DNA of 64,000 nt from Anoxybacillus flavithermus (GTDB lineage: Bacteria; Bacillota; Bacilli; Bacillales; Anoxybacillaceae), in contig NZ_PEDM01000005.1 of assembly GCF_002742685.1 (NCBI RefSeq), positions 37,724-101,723 of the forward strand, read 5' to 3'. Every line of letters starts with the position of its first letter. Positions within the stretch are counted from its first letter, which is position 1. The notes under the pieces were generated by a model. The model had not been told where the DNA came from, made no database searches, and worked only from the letters and a program-made list of their open reading frames with translations. Below, one piece after another: positions 39,005-47,935 of the stretch. The position numbers were made by a program, and so were the translations under genes.

Positions 39005-41284
39005 ATGATGCACGTAAAAGAAAAAACGGAAATGAATGAAGAAACGATTCGAACTTTGTTATTTCATATTTTCAAAGACTTTCCACACTTAGCGAGTGAG
39101 CGATACATCGAACGGACTGTACGGGCGCTTGCCCATACACAGCGATACAACGACATGATGAATAAACTTATTTTAAATGCGCTTGATGAAATCACAGTAG
39201 AACAGCCGGATTGGACGTTTGTTGCAGCTCGTCTCTATTTGCAACAGTTATACGACGAAGCAGCAACCAATCGCGGCTATAATGTATCCGACACATATTG
39301 TTATTTTTACGAATTGCAAACAATGCTCGTCGATCTCGGCATTTACGACTCGTTTTTATTGGAACGATATACGAAAAAAGAGCTGCAAGAAGCTGGCACA
39401 TGGATTGACGCGAAAAAAGACGAGCTATTTACATACATCGGGTTAAAAACGCTCGTTGATCGCTATTTAGCGAAAGGATATAACGGCGAAATTTACGAAC
39501 TTCCACAAGAGCGGTTTTTAACGATTGCTCTAACATTAATGGCATATGAACATCCGACAAAACGAATGGCACTAGCGAAAGAAGCGTATTGGGCACTATC
39601 GAACCAATACATGACTGTGGCTACACCAACGTACGCAAACGCAGGAAAGTCTTACGGTCAATTATCAAGTTGCTTTATTGATACAGTCGATGATAGTTTA
39701 ATTGGCATTTATGAATCGAACACCGACATCGCTCGTTTATCAAAAGGTGGCGGTGGGATTGGTGTCTATTTAGGCAAAATTCGCGCGCGCAATTCCGATA
39801 TTAAAGGGTTTAAAGGCGTCTCCTCTGGCGTCATTCCATGGATGCGCCAATTAAACAATACGGCTGTATCGGTGGATCAACTTGGTACACGTCAAGGGTC
39901 TATCGCTGTATATTTAGATGTTTGGCATAAAGATATTTTCTCATTTTTAGACGCGAAGCTAAACAACGGCGATGAACGGCAAAAATGCCATGATTTATTT
40001 TATGGCGTATGCATCCCTGATTTATTTATGGAACAAGTCGAAAAGCGTGGCGATTGGTATTTATTTGACCCACATGAAGTGAAAAAAGTGATGGGCTGGA
40101 AAGATAAAAACGGCAATCCATTAGGGCTAGAAGACTTTTATGATGAAGAACGAGGAAATGGCTCGTTCCGTGAAAAGTATGAGGAATGCATCAATTATCC
40201 AGCGTTAAGCAAAGAGCGCGTTCCTGCGATTGAAATCATGAAACGGATATTAAAGTCACAGTTAGAAACAGGAACGCCTTATATGTTTTATCGCGATGAA
40301 GCAAATCGTATGAATCCGAACAAACACGCAGGCATGATTTATTCTAGCAATTTATGTACAGAAATTATGCAAAACATGAGTCCAACGACCGTCACAAAAG
40401 AGTATACGCAAGATGGTGAAATTATCATTCATAAAAAACCTGGCGACTTTGTCGTTTGCAACTTATCGAGCATTCATTTAGCGCGTGCGGTACAAGATGA
40501 TGTATTAGAGCGATTAATTCCGATTCAAGTGCGCATGCTCGATAACGTGATCGACTTAAACGAAAAGCGAATTGAAGTGTTGCAAGCTGTCCTCACAAAT
40601 AAAAAATATCGCGCGATCGGACTAGGCGCCTTTTCTTGGCATCATTTATTAGCGTTAAAAGGAATCAAATGGAATAGCGAAGAAAGCGTACGACTGGCTG
40701 ATGAGTTATTCGAGAAAATTGCTTACCTCACGATCAAAGCGAGCATGGAGCTTGCAAAAGAAAAAGGGGCATATCCAGCGTTTGAAGGCTCCGATTGGCA
40801 TACAGGCGCATACTTTGAGTTACGTGGCTATCATTCCCATGGTGATTTAGACTGGGATCGTTTAAAACAACAAGTTATGCAATATGGCATTCGTAACGGT
40901 TATTTAATGGCCCCTGCGCCAAACGCTTCCACATCCGTTTTAGCAAACGGAACGGCATCGTGCGACCCTGTTTTTAACCGTTTATATTTCGAAGAAAAGA
41001 AAAATTATAAAATTCCCGTGACCGTCCCTGATTTAAACGCAAAAACGTTTTGGTTTTACGACAATGCCTATGAAGTGGATCAAAAGATGAGCATTCGTCA
41101 AAATGCCGCTAGACAAAAACATGTCGATCAGTCGTTAAGTTTTAATCTTTACGTATACAACACGATTAAAGCGAAAGATCTTTTGGATTTACATTTAACG
41201 GCATGGAAAGAACGGTTAAAATCAACGTATTACGTTCGCAGCACTGCCGTAACGATTGAAGAATGCGACGTTTGCTCATCGTAG
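39005..41284 (+). CDS. nrdE: Ribonucleotide reductase class I large (alpha) subunit
   Basis: A 759-residue catalytic subunit that reduces ribonucleoside diphosphates to deoxy forms. Active-site residues are present: the first redox cysteine in YGQLSSCFIDT, the radical cysteine with its partners in SNLCTEI, the second redox cysteine in VVCNLSSIHLA, the tyrosine pair in STYYVRST, and the C-terminal thioredoxin-reactive ECDVCSS. The start follows GGGGAAGGGATG. It sits in one operon with a flavodoxin and the beta subunit. Confidence 0.93.
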   Translation: MMHVKEKTEMNEETIRTLLFHIFKDFPHLASERYIERTVRALAHTQRYNDMMNKLILNALDEITVEQPDWTFVAARLYLQQLYDEAATNRGYNVSDTYCYFYELQTMLVDLGIYDSFLLERYTKKELQEAGTWIDAKKDELFTYIGLKTLVDRYLAKGYNGEIYELPQERFLTIALTLMAYEHPTKRMALAKEAYWALSNQYMTVATPTYANAGKSYGQLSSCFIDTVDDSLIGIYESNTDIARLSKGGGGIGVYLGKIRARNSDIKGFKGVSSGVIPWMRQLNNTAVSVDQLGTRQGSIAVYLDVWHKDIFSFLDAKLNNGDERQKCHDLFYGVCIPDLFMEQVEKRGDWYLFDPHEVKKVMGWKDKNGNPLGLEDFYDEERGNGSFREKYEECINYPALSKERVPAIEIMKRILKSQLETGTPYMFYRDEANRMNPNKHAGMIYSSNLCTEIMQNMSPTTVTKEYTQDGEIIIHKKPGDFVVCNLSSIHLARAVQDDVLERLIPIQVRMLDNVIDLNEKRIEVLQAVLTNKKYRAIGLGAFSWHHLLALKGIKWNSEESVRLADELFEKIAYLTIKASMELAKEKGAYPAFEGSDWHTGAYFELRGYHSHGDLDWDRLKQQVMQYGIRNGYLMAPAPNASTSVLANGTASCDPVFNRLYFEEKKNYKIPVTVPDLNAKTFWFYDNAYEVDQKMSIRQNAARQKHVDQSLSFNLYVYNTIKAKDLLDLHLTAWKERLKSTYYVRSTAVTIEECDVCSS

Positions 41285-41295
41285 GGGGATAAACA

Positions 41296-41787
41296 ATGAA
41301 CGTGCTTATTTGCTATACATCGAAAACGGGAAACACAAAAGAAGTCGCCTTGTTAATTGAAGAAGCTTTTTATTTGTATGGACATGCGGTGAAAACGATC
41401 AATGTTGAACATATGTTTGCGATCGAATCGCTCATTTCTAACGCGCACCTTCTTTTATTCGGTTCATATACATGGGGAAATGGACAACTTCCAGATGAAA
41501 TGAGAAAGCTACTTCGTTTTCTTATCAAAGAACGAAATCTTCCTTTGCCTCCTGTTGCGCTGTTTGGCACAGGAGATCAAATGTGGCCAGACTATTGCCG
41601 CGCTGTCGATGAAATGGCGTACCATTTACAAAAAGTGACGACGGTGCTCGGCACGTTAAAAATTGAACAATCGCCGCGCGGACATCAACAACATTTACCG
41701 ACTGTTTTCGTCCAGCAACTACTCAAGGAGGTTGACCGTTTTGTTATTGACGAAAGTAAAATTGCTCGAGCCGTCGCATCCAAATAA
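41296..41787 (+). CDS. Flavodoxin in the NrdI position
   Basis: A 163-residue flavodoxin. The FMN phosphate loop is YTSKTGNTKEVALL (residues about 7-20) and the second loop is FGSYTWGNGQLP. True NrdI proteins are usually shorter (about 130 residues) and have different loops, so this is a flavodoxin-like stand-in. Between nrdE and nrdF its job is probably to supply reduced flavin for building the dimanganese-tyrosyl cofactor of NrdF, as NrdI does; this is inference. Confidence 0.8.
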   Translation: MNVLICYTSKTGNTKEVALLIEEAFYLYGHAVKTINVEHMFAIESLISNAHLLLFGSYTWGNGQLPDEMRKLLRFLIKERNLPLPPVALFGTGDQMWPDYCRAVDEMAYHLQKVTTVLGTLKIEQSPRGHQQHLPTVFVQQLLKEVDRFVIDESKIARAVASK

Positions 41788-42778
41788 AGCAACAAGCATT
41801 ATTAACGGAAAAGCAAGCGGCATTTTAAACTGGAACGATATTAAATATAGCCATTTTTATGATATATACAAAATGTTGCTAGGAAACTTTTGGACGCCAT
41901 TTGAAATTAACATGTCTGATGATATTAAACAATGGCATGTGTTAAGCGAGCGGGAACGGGATGCATTTTTACACATTATCGGTTTGCTTTCAATTTTAGA
42001 TTCTGTTCAACCAAATTTTATCGGAGCGATGAAAGAATACATTACCGATCCGAGCGTCAAAGCGATTTTTTCGATTATCGAACAGCAAGAAGTCGTCCAT
42101 AATCAGTCGTACTCGTACGTTCTGGCATCCATCGAAAAATTATCCGAACAACATCGCGCGTTTGAAATGGCGCGCACGAATCCGCACATTTATAAACGAA
42201 ATGAACACGTCATTCGCGTATATGAAGCATTTCGCGAGCAACCAACGGTGGAGACGTTTTGCCGCGCGCTCGTCGCTTCGCTCGTCTTAGAGGGGATTAA
42301 TTTTTATTCTGGGTTTGCCTTTTTTTATAATTTGGCAAGAAACCAAAAAATGCTCAAAACATCAACGATGATTAGTTATATTAATAAAGATGAGCTATGC
42401 CATAGTTACTTTATTTCTCAACTTGTACGCGCGGTGTTATGGGAAAATCCACAAATTGATGAAAATGGAGCGTTTTCTGCGTGGATATATGACTATATCG
42501 ACGAAGCCATTCGTTACGAAACAGAATGGTCGCGCTTTGTGTTGCGCGACATCGATGGCATTGATGTCATTGAAATGGAGAAATATATCGAATATCTCGG
42601 AAATAAGCGGCTGCGCATGCTTGGCTTAGACGATCGCTATGACGCGGATGAAAATAGCATGCCTTGGATTCGCGTCTTTAGCGATGAAAACGTAAACTTA
42701 GGCAAAACTGACTTTTTTGAAGCCCGTCCACGTTCATACACAAAAACAACCGATATTAATGGGTTTGATGAATTGTAA
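41741..42778 (+). CDS. nrdF: Ribonucleotide reductase class I small (beta) subunit
   Basis: A 345-residue radical-generating subunit. Metal ligands are visible in LSILDSVQPNF (Asp), IEQQEVVHNQSYSY (Glu and His, with the radical tyrosine nearby), SLVLEGINFYSGF (Glu) and YINKDELCHSYF (Glu and His). It starts at a TTG at 41741, eight bases after AAGGAGG and inside the end of the flavodoxin gene. A longer reading further upstream overlaps the flavodoxin gene without a ribosome binding site. Confidence 0.92.
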   Translation: MLLTKVKLLEPSHPNKATSIINGKASGILNWNDIKYSHFYDIYKMLLGNFWTPFEINMSDDIKQWHVLSERERDAFLHIIGLLSILDSVQPNFIGAMKEYITDPSVKAIFSIIEQQEVVHNQSYSYVLASIEKLSEQHRAFEMARTNPHIYKRNEHVIRVYEAFREQPTVETFCRALVASLVLEGINFYSGFAFFYNLARNQKMLKTSTMISYINKDELCHSYFISQLVRAVLWENPQIDENGAFSAWIYDYIDEAIRYETEWSRFVLRDIDGIDVIEMEKYIEYLGNKRLRMLGLDDRYDADENSMPWIRVFSDENVNLGKTDFFEARPRSYTKTTDINGFDEL

Positions 42779-42807
42779 AAAACCGGGGGCACTACCCGGT
42801 TTTTTTA
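42777..42807. terminator. nrd operon terminator
   Basis: AAAAAACCGGG and CCCGGTTTTTT pair around a short loop, with T tracts usable in both directions between convergent genes. Confidence 0.85.
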
Positions 42808-43238
42808 CAATATGTTTCACTTGTAAAGGTAACATAAGATAAGCGATTTTTTATTACATGATGTATTTTTATTGTTTTCGGTTTTTGAGCGAAATGTTTT
42901 TCAAATTGTTGTAGTGCATCCCATGAAGAAATATGATTAACAACAAAAACATTCATACATGACGGGACAACGCCCGTTTCAGACGTACATGATACTGTAA
43001 TAAATGCATCGTGTGCATCTAATATGTGAACAAACGACTGGTCGTTCGCCACGAAACGAAGCAAGTAATCCGTCATTTGTGCAATCATTTTATAGTATGT
43101 AACGGGAGAATCACAAGAAGCGATCGGAAACGATGATGTTGCCCGTTCAATTCCTTTTAGCAACGTAAGCGATGAACGATGAGGTGGAGATATGCTGTAA
43201 TGATAAGTTAACACTTCATTCAAAAACGATTGCCACAA
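42792..43238 (-). CDS. Unknown protein in a Fur-controlled operon
   Basis: A 148-residue soluble protein with several cysteines (IASCDSPVTYYKMIAQMTDY, then VSCTSETGVVPSCMNVFVVN) and the ending VTFTSETYCKKTG. I do not recognise it. Its 3' end overlaps the nrd terminator. It follows the DUF2325 gene by 13 bases, so both share the Fur-type promoter at 43592. Confidence 0.65.
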   Translation of the reverse strand: MWQSFLNEVLTYHYSISPPHRSSLTLLKGIERATSSFPIASCDSPVTYYKMIAQMTDYLLRFVANDQSFVHILDAHDAFITVSCTSETGVVPSCMNVFVVNHISSWDALQQFEKHFAQKPKTIKIHHVIKNRLSYVTFTSETYCKKTG

Positions 43239-43251
43239 TGTTCTCTCCTCC

Positions 43252-43551
43252 TTAGTTCACTCGTTTTAGCTCCCCCATTTGCTCAATGACAGATTGAATG
43301 GAACTCCATGAGCGCTTTACAAAGTAAATCGGCTTGTGTTGATCTTTTGCTTTTTGTTTAATGACTTTCGCTAAATTATGGTTAATATAATCCGTCATCA
43401 CAAATACGATATCGACGTGCTCCGGTATTTGTCGTTTCACCATATTCACTTTTCGACCATCTAAATGAATAATTTCCTTAAATCCTGAGCTTTTTAATTT
43501 ATCTGTAATGTTTCCTAAATGATCCGCACCAACAACTAATAACGATGACAT
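43252..43551 (-). CDS. DUF2325-type protein
   Basis: A 99-residue protein with the DUF2325 pattern: MSSLLVVGADHLGNITDKLK, then EHVDIVFVMTDYINHNLAKV and IYFVKRSWSSIQSVIEQM. It has a Rossmann-like layout. The ATG at 43551 has GGAGGG upstream. A Fur box sits in its promoter, so it is probably expressed under iron limitation. The biochemical role is unknown. Confidence 0.75.
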   Translation of the reverse strand: MSSLLVVGADHLGNITDKLKSSGFKEIIHLDGRKVNMVKRQIPEHVDIVFVMTDYINHNLAKVIKQKAKDQHKPIYFVKRSWSSIQSVIEQMGELKRVN

Positions 43552-43591
43552 ATAACTCCCTCCAACTTTTTGTCTTATATTGCACAATTTC

Positions 43592-43621
43592 ATTCTAATT
43601 GAGAATGATTATCTATGTCAA
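43592..43621 (-). promoter_or_regulatory. Promoter with Fur box
   Basis: On the minus strand TTGACA (43616-43621), 18 bases, TAGAAT (43592-43597) forms a promoter. The spacer is filled by TAGATAATCATTCTCA (43600-43615), a good match to the Bacillus Fur dyad TGATAATNATTATCA. Iron-loaded Fur would block the promoter. Confidence 0.75.
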
Positions 43622-43723
43622 CATTTGTTGATAAAAATTCTCGCTATTTTTGCTCATTTTTTCATGTTATGTCTTGTCAACGTTTTGTCTACACTAACAT
43701 CAGTATAAAGAAAGGAGGGGAGT

Positions 43724-43882
43724 ATGATGGCAAAAGATGTACTTTGTGAAGTGCAAAACTGCCAGTTTTGGTCACAAGGTAATCGATGTAGTGCAGACGC
43801 AATCTACGTCGTAAGTCACGCCGGCGCAACGGCAACAAGCTCCACAGAAACAGACTGTAAAACGTTCCAACCGACCGAATAA
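43724..43882 (+). CDS. DUF1540-type small cysteine protein
   Basis: A 52-residue protein with the pattern LCEVQNCQFWSQGNRCSADA and a last cysteine in TETDCKTFQP. This is the DUF1540 type, small metal-binding-looking proteins of Bacilli and Clostridia, some linked to sporulation. AAAGGAGGGG precedes two ATG codons; the second (43727) is also possible. The function is unknown. Confidence 0.8.
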   Translation: MMAKDVLCEVQNCQFWSQGNRCSADAIYVVSHAGATATSSTETDCKTFQPTE

Positions 43883-43890
43883 CAGCACGA

Positions 43891-43920
43891 CCTCTTGCTC
43901 ATCGCAAGAGGTTTTCTCTT
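43891..43920 (+). terminator. Terminator after the DUF1540 gene
   Basis: CCTCTTGC and GCAAGAGG form a perfect eight-base stem followed by TTTTCTCTTTTTT. Confidence 0.85.
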
Positions 43921-44060
43921 TTTTCATGTTAATAATCGTGGATAGACACATTTTTTTAAAATTATCGCCACAGTTTTGCAACATTTCTCTCATCTCTTCT
44001 TCACGTATTGAGGTTACTCTTATACATATGAAAAATATTTAGTATATCGGAGGGGGATAT

Positions 44061-45410
44061 ATGAGCGACGTACTTTTACTTAGCCGTTTTCAATTTGCCA
44101 TTACGGTTTTTTATCATTTTTTATTCGTTCCGTTAACCATTGGGCTTATTGTTTTAATTGCATGGATGGAAGCGCAACATGTGCGAACGAAAAATCCGCT
44201 TTATCGACAAATGGCAGACTTTTGGGGGAAACTGTTTGCCATCAACTTCGTTCTCGGTGTAGTTACAGGTATCACGATGGAATTTCAATTCGGAACAAAC
44301 TGGTCTGAGTATTCGAAATATATGGGGGATATTTTCGGCTCTCCTCTCGCCATTGAAGCGCTCGTTGCTTTCTTTTTAGAATCAACATTTATGGGCATTT
44401 GGCTATTCGGAAAAGATAAAATTTCACCGAAACTTCGTGCATTTTCGATTTGGATGGTTGCGCTCGGTACAAACATTTCAGCACTTTGGATTATTACAGC
44501 AAACGGTTTTATGCAAAATCCAGTTGGGTATATTGAAAAAAATGGACGTATCGAACTGCAAAACTTTTGGGAAGTGGTAACAAATCCATATGCTTGGCAT
44601 ATGTTTGTACACACTGTCGTTGGCTGTTATATCGTTGGAGCATTTTTTGTCATGGCGGTTAGTGCTTGGCATTTATTGCGTAAACAACATGTTGAATTTT
44701 TCAAAAAATCGTTTAAATATGGACTTATTTTAGGACTGATTGCCGCAACAGCGACACCGTTTATTGGTCATAAATCAGCATCATTTGCGGCAAAAATGCA
44801 ACCTGCCAAAGGGGCAGCTCTCGAAGCCGTGTGGGAAACAAAAGAAAGTTTACCATTTCACATTATTCAAATTCCTGACCCAGAAAATGAGCGAAATATC
44901 GTTGAATTTTTAACGATTCCGAAGCTTGGTAGCTATTTTTACACACATTCGTTTGATGGGAAAGTCGTTGGATTCGATCAAATTCCAAAAAATGAACGTC
45001 CGAATGTTAACATCGTCTTTTATTCATTTCGTTTAATGGTGGCGCTCGGTTTATATTTTGTCGCTCTATTTTGGTACGGATTTTACTTATATCGCAAAAA
45101 CAAATTAGTTGAATCACGACGTTTCTTAAAACTTGTCATGTATTCTGTATTGCTCCCGTATGTCGCTATCAATGCCGGCTGGGTCGTTGCGGAAGTCGGG
45201 CGTCAACCGTGGACGGTATATGGATTAATGCGCACAGCTGAAGCAGTATCACCTATTTCGCTTTCACAGATCCTATTCTCACTCGTCAGCTTAGTTTTGT
45301 TTTACACCATTTTGCTTATTGCAGACGTGTACTTAATGTTAAAATATGCGAAAAAAGGACCGTACACATCCACGGCTACGAAAGGTGGGGAAGTTCAACA
45401 TGTCTCATGA
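44061..45410 (+). CDS. cydA: Cytochrome bd quinol oxidase subunit I
   Basis: A 449-residue membrane protein, subunit I of a bd oxidase. It starts SDVLLLSRFQFAITVFYHFL, with the haem ligand histidine in VFYHFLFVPLTIG. WHMFVHTVVGCYIVGAF holds another haem ligand, and GRQPWTVYGLMRTAEAVSPI is the conserved quinol-side motif. The quinol loop is short, as in Bacillus. GGAGGGGG precedes the ATG. About 140 bases without a gene lie upstream; I see no clear Rex or Fnr site there. Confidence 0.93.
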   Translation: MSDVLLLSRFQFAITVFYHFLFVPLTIGLIVLIAWMEAQHVRTKNPLYRQMADFWGKLFAINFVLGVVTGITMEFQFGTNWSEYSKYMGDIFGSPLAIEALVAFFLESTFMGIWLFGKDKISPKLRAFSIWMVALGTNISALWIITANGFMQNPVGYIEKNGRIELQNFWEVVTNPYAWHMFVHTVVGCYIVGAFFVMAVSAWHLLRKQHVEFFKKSFKYGLILGLIAATATPFIGHKSASFAAKMQPAKGAALEAVWETKESLPFHIIQIPDPENERNIVEFLTIPKLGSYFYTHSFDGKVVGFDQIPKNERPNVNIVFYSFRLMVALGLYFVALFWYGFYLYRKNKLVESRRFLKLVMYSVLLPYVAINAGWVVAEVGRQPWTVYGLMRTAEAVSPISLSQILFSLVSLVLFYTILLIADVYLMLKYAKKGPYTSTATKGGEVQHVS

Positions 45411-46428
45411 AACAGTGGCGATCATTTGGTTTGGTCTATGGGGGCTCATTTGGACGATGTACTTCGTTTTAGATGGATATACGCTCGGTACAGGGATGTT
45501 ATTTCCATTTTTAGCGAAAAATCGACAAGAACGAAATCAGCTACAAGAAGCTGTTGGACCGTTTTGGGGTGGCAATGAAGTCTGGTTAATTACAGCTGGC
45601 GGAGCCACATTTGCTGCGTTTCCAGCTGTTTACGCTGACTTATTTAGCTTCTTATATACGCCGATGATGCTCATTTTATTCGCGCTCTTTTTCCGTGCAG
45701 CTGGATTGGAATTTATGCATAAAGATGATGCACCACTTTGGCAAAAAAGCTGGAAATGGGCATTTACAATTAGCAGTTTTGCTTTAGCCCTTTTATTGGG
45801 TGTTGCGTTTGCGAATTTGTTTTACGGTTTAAAAATTGGTCCTTCTGGATATGAAGGAACGTTTTTTAGCTTACTTCATCCGTACGGTCTATTAGGCGGT
45901 TTATTATTTATTAGCTTATTTGCTGTCTCTGGTGCTCTTTGGGTGATGCTAAAAACGGTTGGAGAGGTAGTGGAACGAGCATATACAGTCGTTCGCCCAG
46001 CTGCTGTTGTTGCAGTTGTTACACTATCTATTTTCTTTGTCGCAACAAGTAATCGCACATCACTACTGAACAATTTTACAAAGTTCCCTATTCTTTGGAT
46101 CATTCCAGCGCTTACTTTCGTATTTGCATTACTGATGTTATTGTTCGTTTGGCAAAAACGTATTGGACTTGCATTTACGAACATTTGCTTGACGATTTTT
46201 ACACTTATGGCAACTGGTTTTATCGGCATGTTCCCAAATATGCTTCCTTCCCGCATCAACGATGAATATAGTACAACGCTTTTTGAAGCCGCAGGAAGTG
46301 AATTAAACTTAAAAATTATGCTCGGTGTCGCTATCGTCATGGTGCCGATCGTAGTGGGCTATCAGCTTTGGAGTTATAAATTGTTTAAAGAAAAAATTAC
46401 GAAAGAAACAGCAAAAGGATATCAATAA
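45400..46428 (+). CDS. cydB: Cytochrome bd quinol oxidase subunit II
   Basis: A 342-residue subunit II with about eight to nine transmembrane helices. It starts SHETVAIIWFGLWGLIWTMY, continues FVLDGYTLGTGMLFPFLAKN and contains GPFWGGNEVWLITAGGATFA, the classic CydB text. The ATG at 45400 follows AAAGGTGGGG and lies inside the last bases of cydA. No cydCD genes follow here. Confidence 0.93.
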   Translation: MSHETVAIIWFGLWGLIWTMYFVLDGYTLGTGMLFPFLAKNRQERNQLQEAVGPFWGGNEVWLITAGGATFAAFPAVYADLFSFLYTPMMLILFALFFRAAGLEFMHKDDAPLWQKSWKWAFTISSFALALLLGVAFANLFYGLKIGPSGYEGTFFSLLHPYGLLGGLLFISLFAVSGALWVMLKTVGEVVERAYTVVRPAAVVAVVTLSIFFVATSNRTSLLNNFTKFPILWIIPALTFVFALLMLLFVWQKRIGLAFTNICLTIFTLMATGFIGMFPNMLPSRINDEYSTTLFEAAGSELNLKIMLGVAIVMVPIVVGYQLWSYKLFKEKITKETAKGYQ

Positions 46429-46456
46429 GAGGAGGCGTCGGCTGCCTCCTCTTATT
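46424..46456. terminator. Bidirectional terminator between cydB and menE
   Basis: AATAAGAGGAGGC and GCCTCCTCTTATT are perfect complements across a seven-base loop, at the 3' ends of two convergent operons. Confidence 0.85.
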
Positions 46457-47879
46457 CATTGATCCAGTTTTTCAACTTACGGCGCATCAGTTTGTTTGCG
46501 GCATTGCGCGGTAAATGATCAACGATATAAATTCGTTTTGGAACTTTATATTTAGCCAATTTACTCATACAAAACAACTTTAATTGTTCTTCCGTTGCTG
46601 TTTGATCATGTAATACAACGAACGCATGTGGCACTTGTCCCCATGTTTCATCGACAACTCCAATGACCCCTGCTTCTTTTACTGCCTTATGTTCCAAAAG
46701 TACCGACTCAATTTCGGCAGGATATACATTTTCTCCACCAGAAATAATTAAATCTGAACGACGGTCAAGCACATATAAAAATCCTTCGTCATCCATATAT
46801 CCGATATCCCCAGTATGTAGCCAACCATCTTTTAACACAGCCACTGTTCCTTCCTCATTTCTCCAATACCCTTTCATGACACTCGGACCTTTGACAACAA
46901 TCTCTCCCACTTCATTTGCATTCAGTTGATGTCCTTCTTTTTCAATGCGAATGCTCATATGAAACAGCGGTTTTCCTGCTGAACCATGTTTATGAAGAGC
47001 ATCTGGAGGTAATGTAGCCACTTGAGAAGCGGTTTCTGTCATACCATATGTTTGATATACAGGTATATTCCAATCGACACACGATTGCAATAATGGCTGT
47101 GAAACAGGTCCTCCTCCAACGAGCATGCAGCGAAATGATGAAGGATACGGCTGTTTTAGTTGTTGAATCATTTGTTGCACCATGGTGCTGACAGCGGACA
47201 TTATCGTAACTTTTCCTTGGAAAATGAGTTCATTGCTTTGTTTCGCATCAAATGATGACATAATATAAACACTCATTCCATAAATGACACTCCGCATTAA
47301 AATCGACAAACCGCTAACATGAAAAAATGGAACAGCCGCAAGCCAACAATCTTTTTCATACAAGCCTATATTTAAAACGGAACCAATCGCACTCCACCAA
47401 TGATTCCCATACGTTTGCATAACTCCTTTTGGCTTTCCTGTCGTCCCCGATGTATACATAATGGTTGCCACATCATCAAGATGGTACATCGTTTGCCATT
47501 CTCCATCTCGTTCACGGAGTTTTATAAATTCATTCCATTCAATTGCTCGTTCGTCTGGAAATGGCTCATCACAAATGACGAAACGCGCTCCACTATGATC
47601 CAATTGCCACTTTATTTCTTCTATTGATAAGCGTACGTTTTGTAACAAAACAATCGCTCCAACATAATGAAGCGCATGAATGGCTTCGACCATATGTATA
47701 CTATTTTTCATTAAGATAGCTACAATATCGCCTTTTTTTACACCGAGATAAACAAATTGCCTTGCCCGCTTTACCGCCCGCTCATGGAGCTCAGCAAATG
47801 AAATCGCTTGTGTGTCATCATATAGCGCTACACGATTCGGAGTTAAATGTGCACGTTGACGTAGCCAATTTGGGATCAT
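46452..47879 (-). CDS. menE: o-Succinylbenzoate-CoA ligase
   Basis: A 475-residue acyl-CoA synthetase that activates o-succinylbenzoate in menaquinone synthesis. The AMP-binding motif is IMYTSGTTGKPKGVMQT, followed by QTYGMTETAS, and DGWLHTGDIGYMD with DRRSDLIISGGENVYP near the C-terminus. The ATG at 47879 follows GAAGGTGGTG. It is the last men gene here; menC, which makes its substrate, is not in the window. Confidence 0.92.
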   Translation of the reverse strand: MIPNWLRQRAHLTPNRVALYDDTQAISFAELHERAVKRARQFVYLGVKKGDIVAILMKNSIHMVEAIHALHYVGAIVLLQNVRLSIEEIKWQLDHSGARFVICDEPFPDERAIEWNEFIKLRERDGEWQTMYHLDDVATIMYTSGTTGKPKGVMQTYGNHWWSAIGSVLNIGLYEKDCWLAAVPFFHVSGLSILMRSVIYGMSVYIMSSFDAKQSNELIFQGKVTIMSAVSTMVQQMIQQLKQPYPSSFRCMLVGGGPVSQPLLQSCVDWNIPVYQTYGMTETASQVATLPPDALHKHGSAGKPLFHMSIRIEKEGHQLNANEVGEIVVKGPSVMKGYWRNEEGTVAVLKDGWLHTGDIGYMDDEGFLYVLDRRSDLIISGGENVYPAEIESVLLEHKAVKEAGVIGVVDETWGQVPHAFVVLHDQTATEEQLKLFCMSKLAKYKVPKRIYIVDHLPRNAANKLMRRKLKNWINE

Positions 47880-47897
47880 CTTCACACCACCTTCAAA

Positions 47898-47930
47898 AAA
47901 ACAGCTTGATGTATGCACATCAAGCTGTTT
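47898..47930 (-). terminator. Terminator between menB and menE
   Basis: AAACAGCTTGATGT and ACATCAAGCTGTTT pair perfectly across a short loop and are followed on the minus strand by TTTT. The structure would lower or interrupt menE transcription, yet I see no clear separate promoter for menE. Confidence 0.75.
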
Positions 47931-47935
47931 TATTT

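Noticed and set aside
41663..41740. Longer NrdF reading from 41663
   Set aside because: It lies wholly within the flavodoxin gene without a ribosome binding site; the TTG at 41741 follows AAGGAGG at ideal spacing and matches the family length.
43921..44060. Rex or Fnr site before cydA
   Set aside because: I looked for TTGTGAAnnnnnnTTCACAA- and TGTGAnnnnnnTCACA-type dyads and saw none of good quality.
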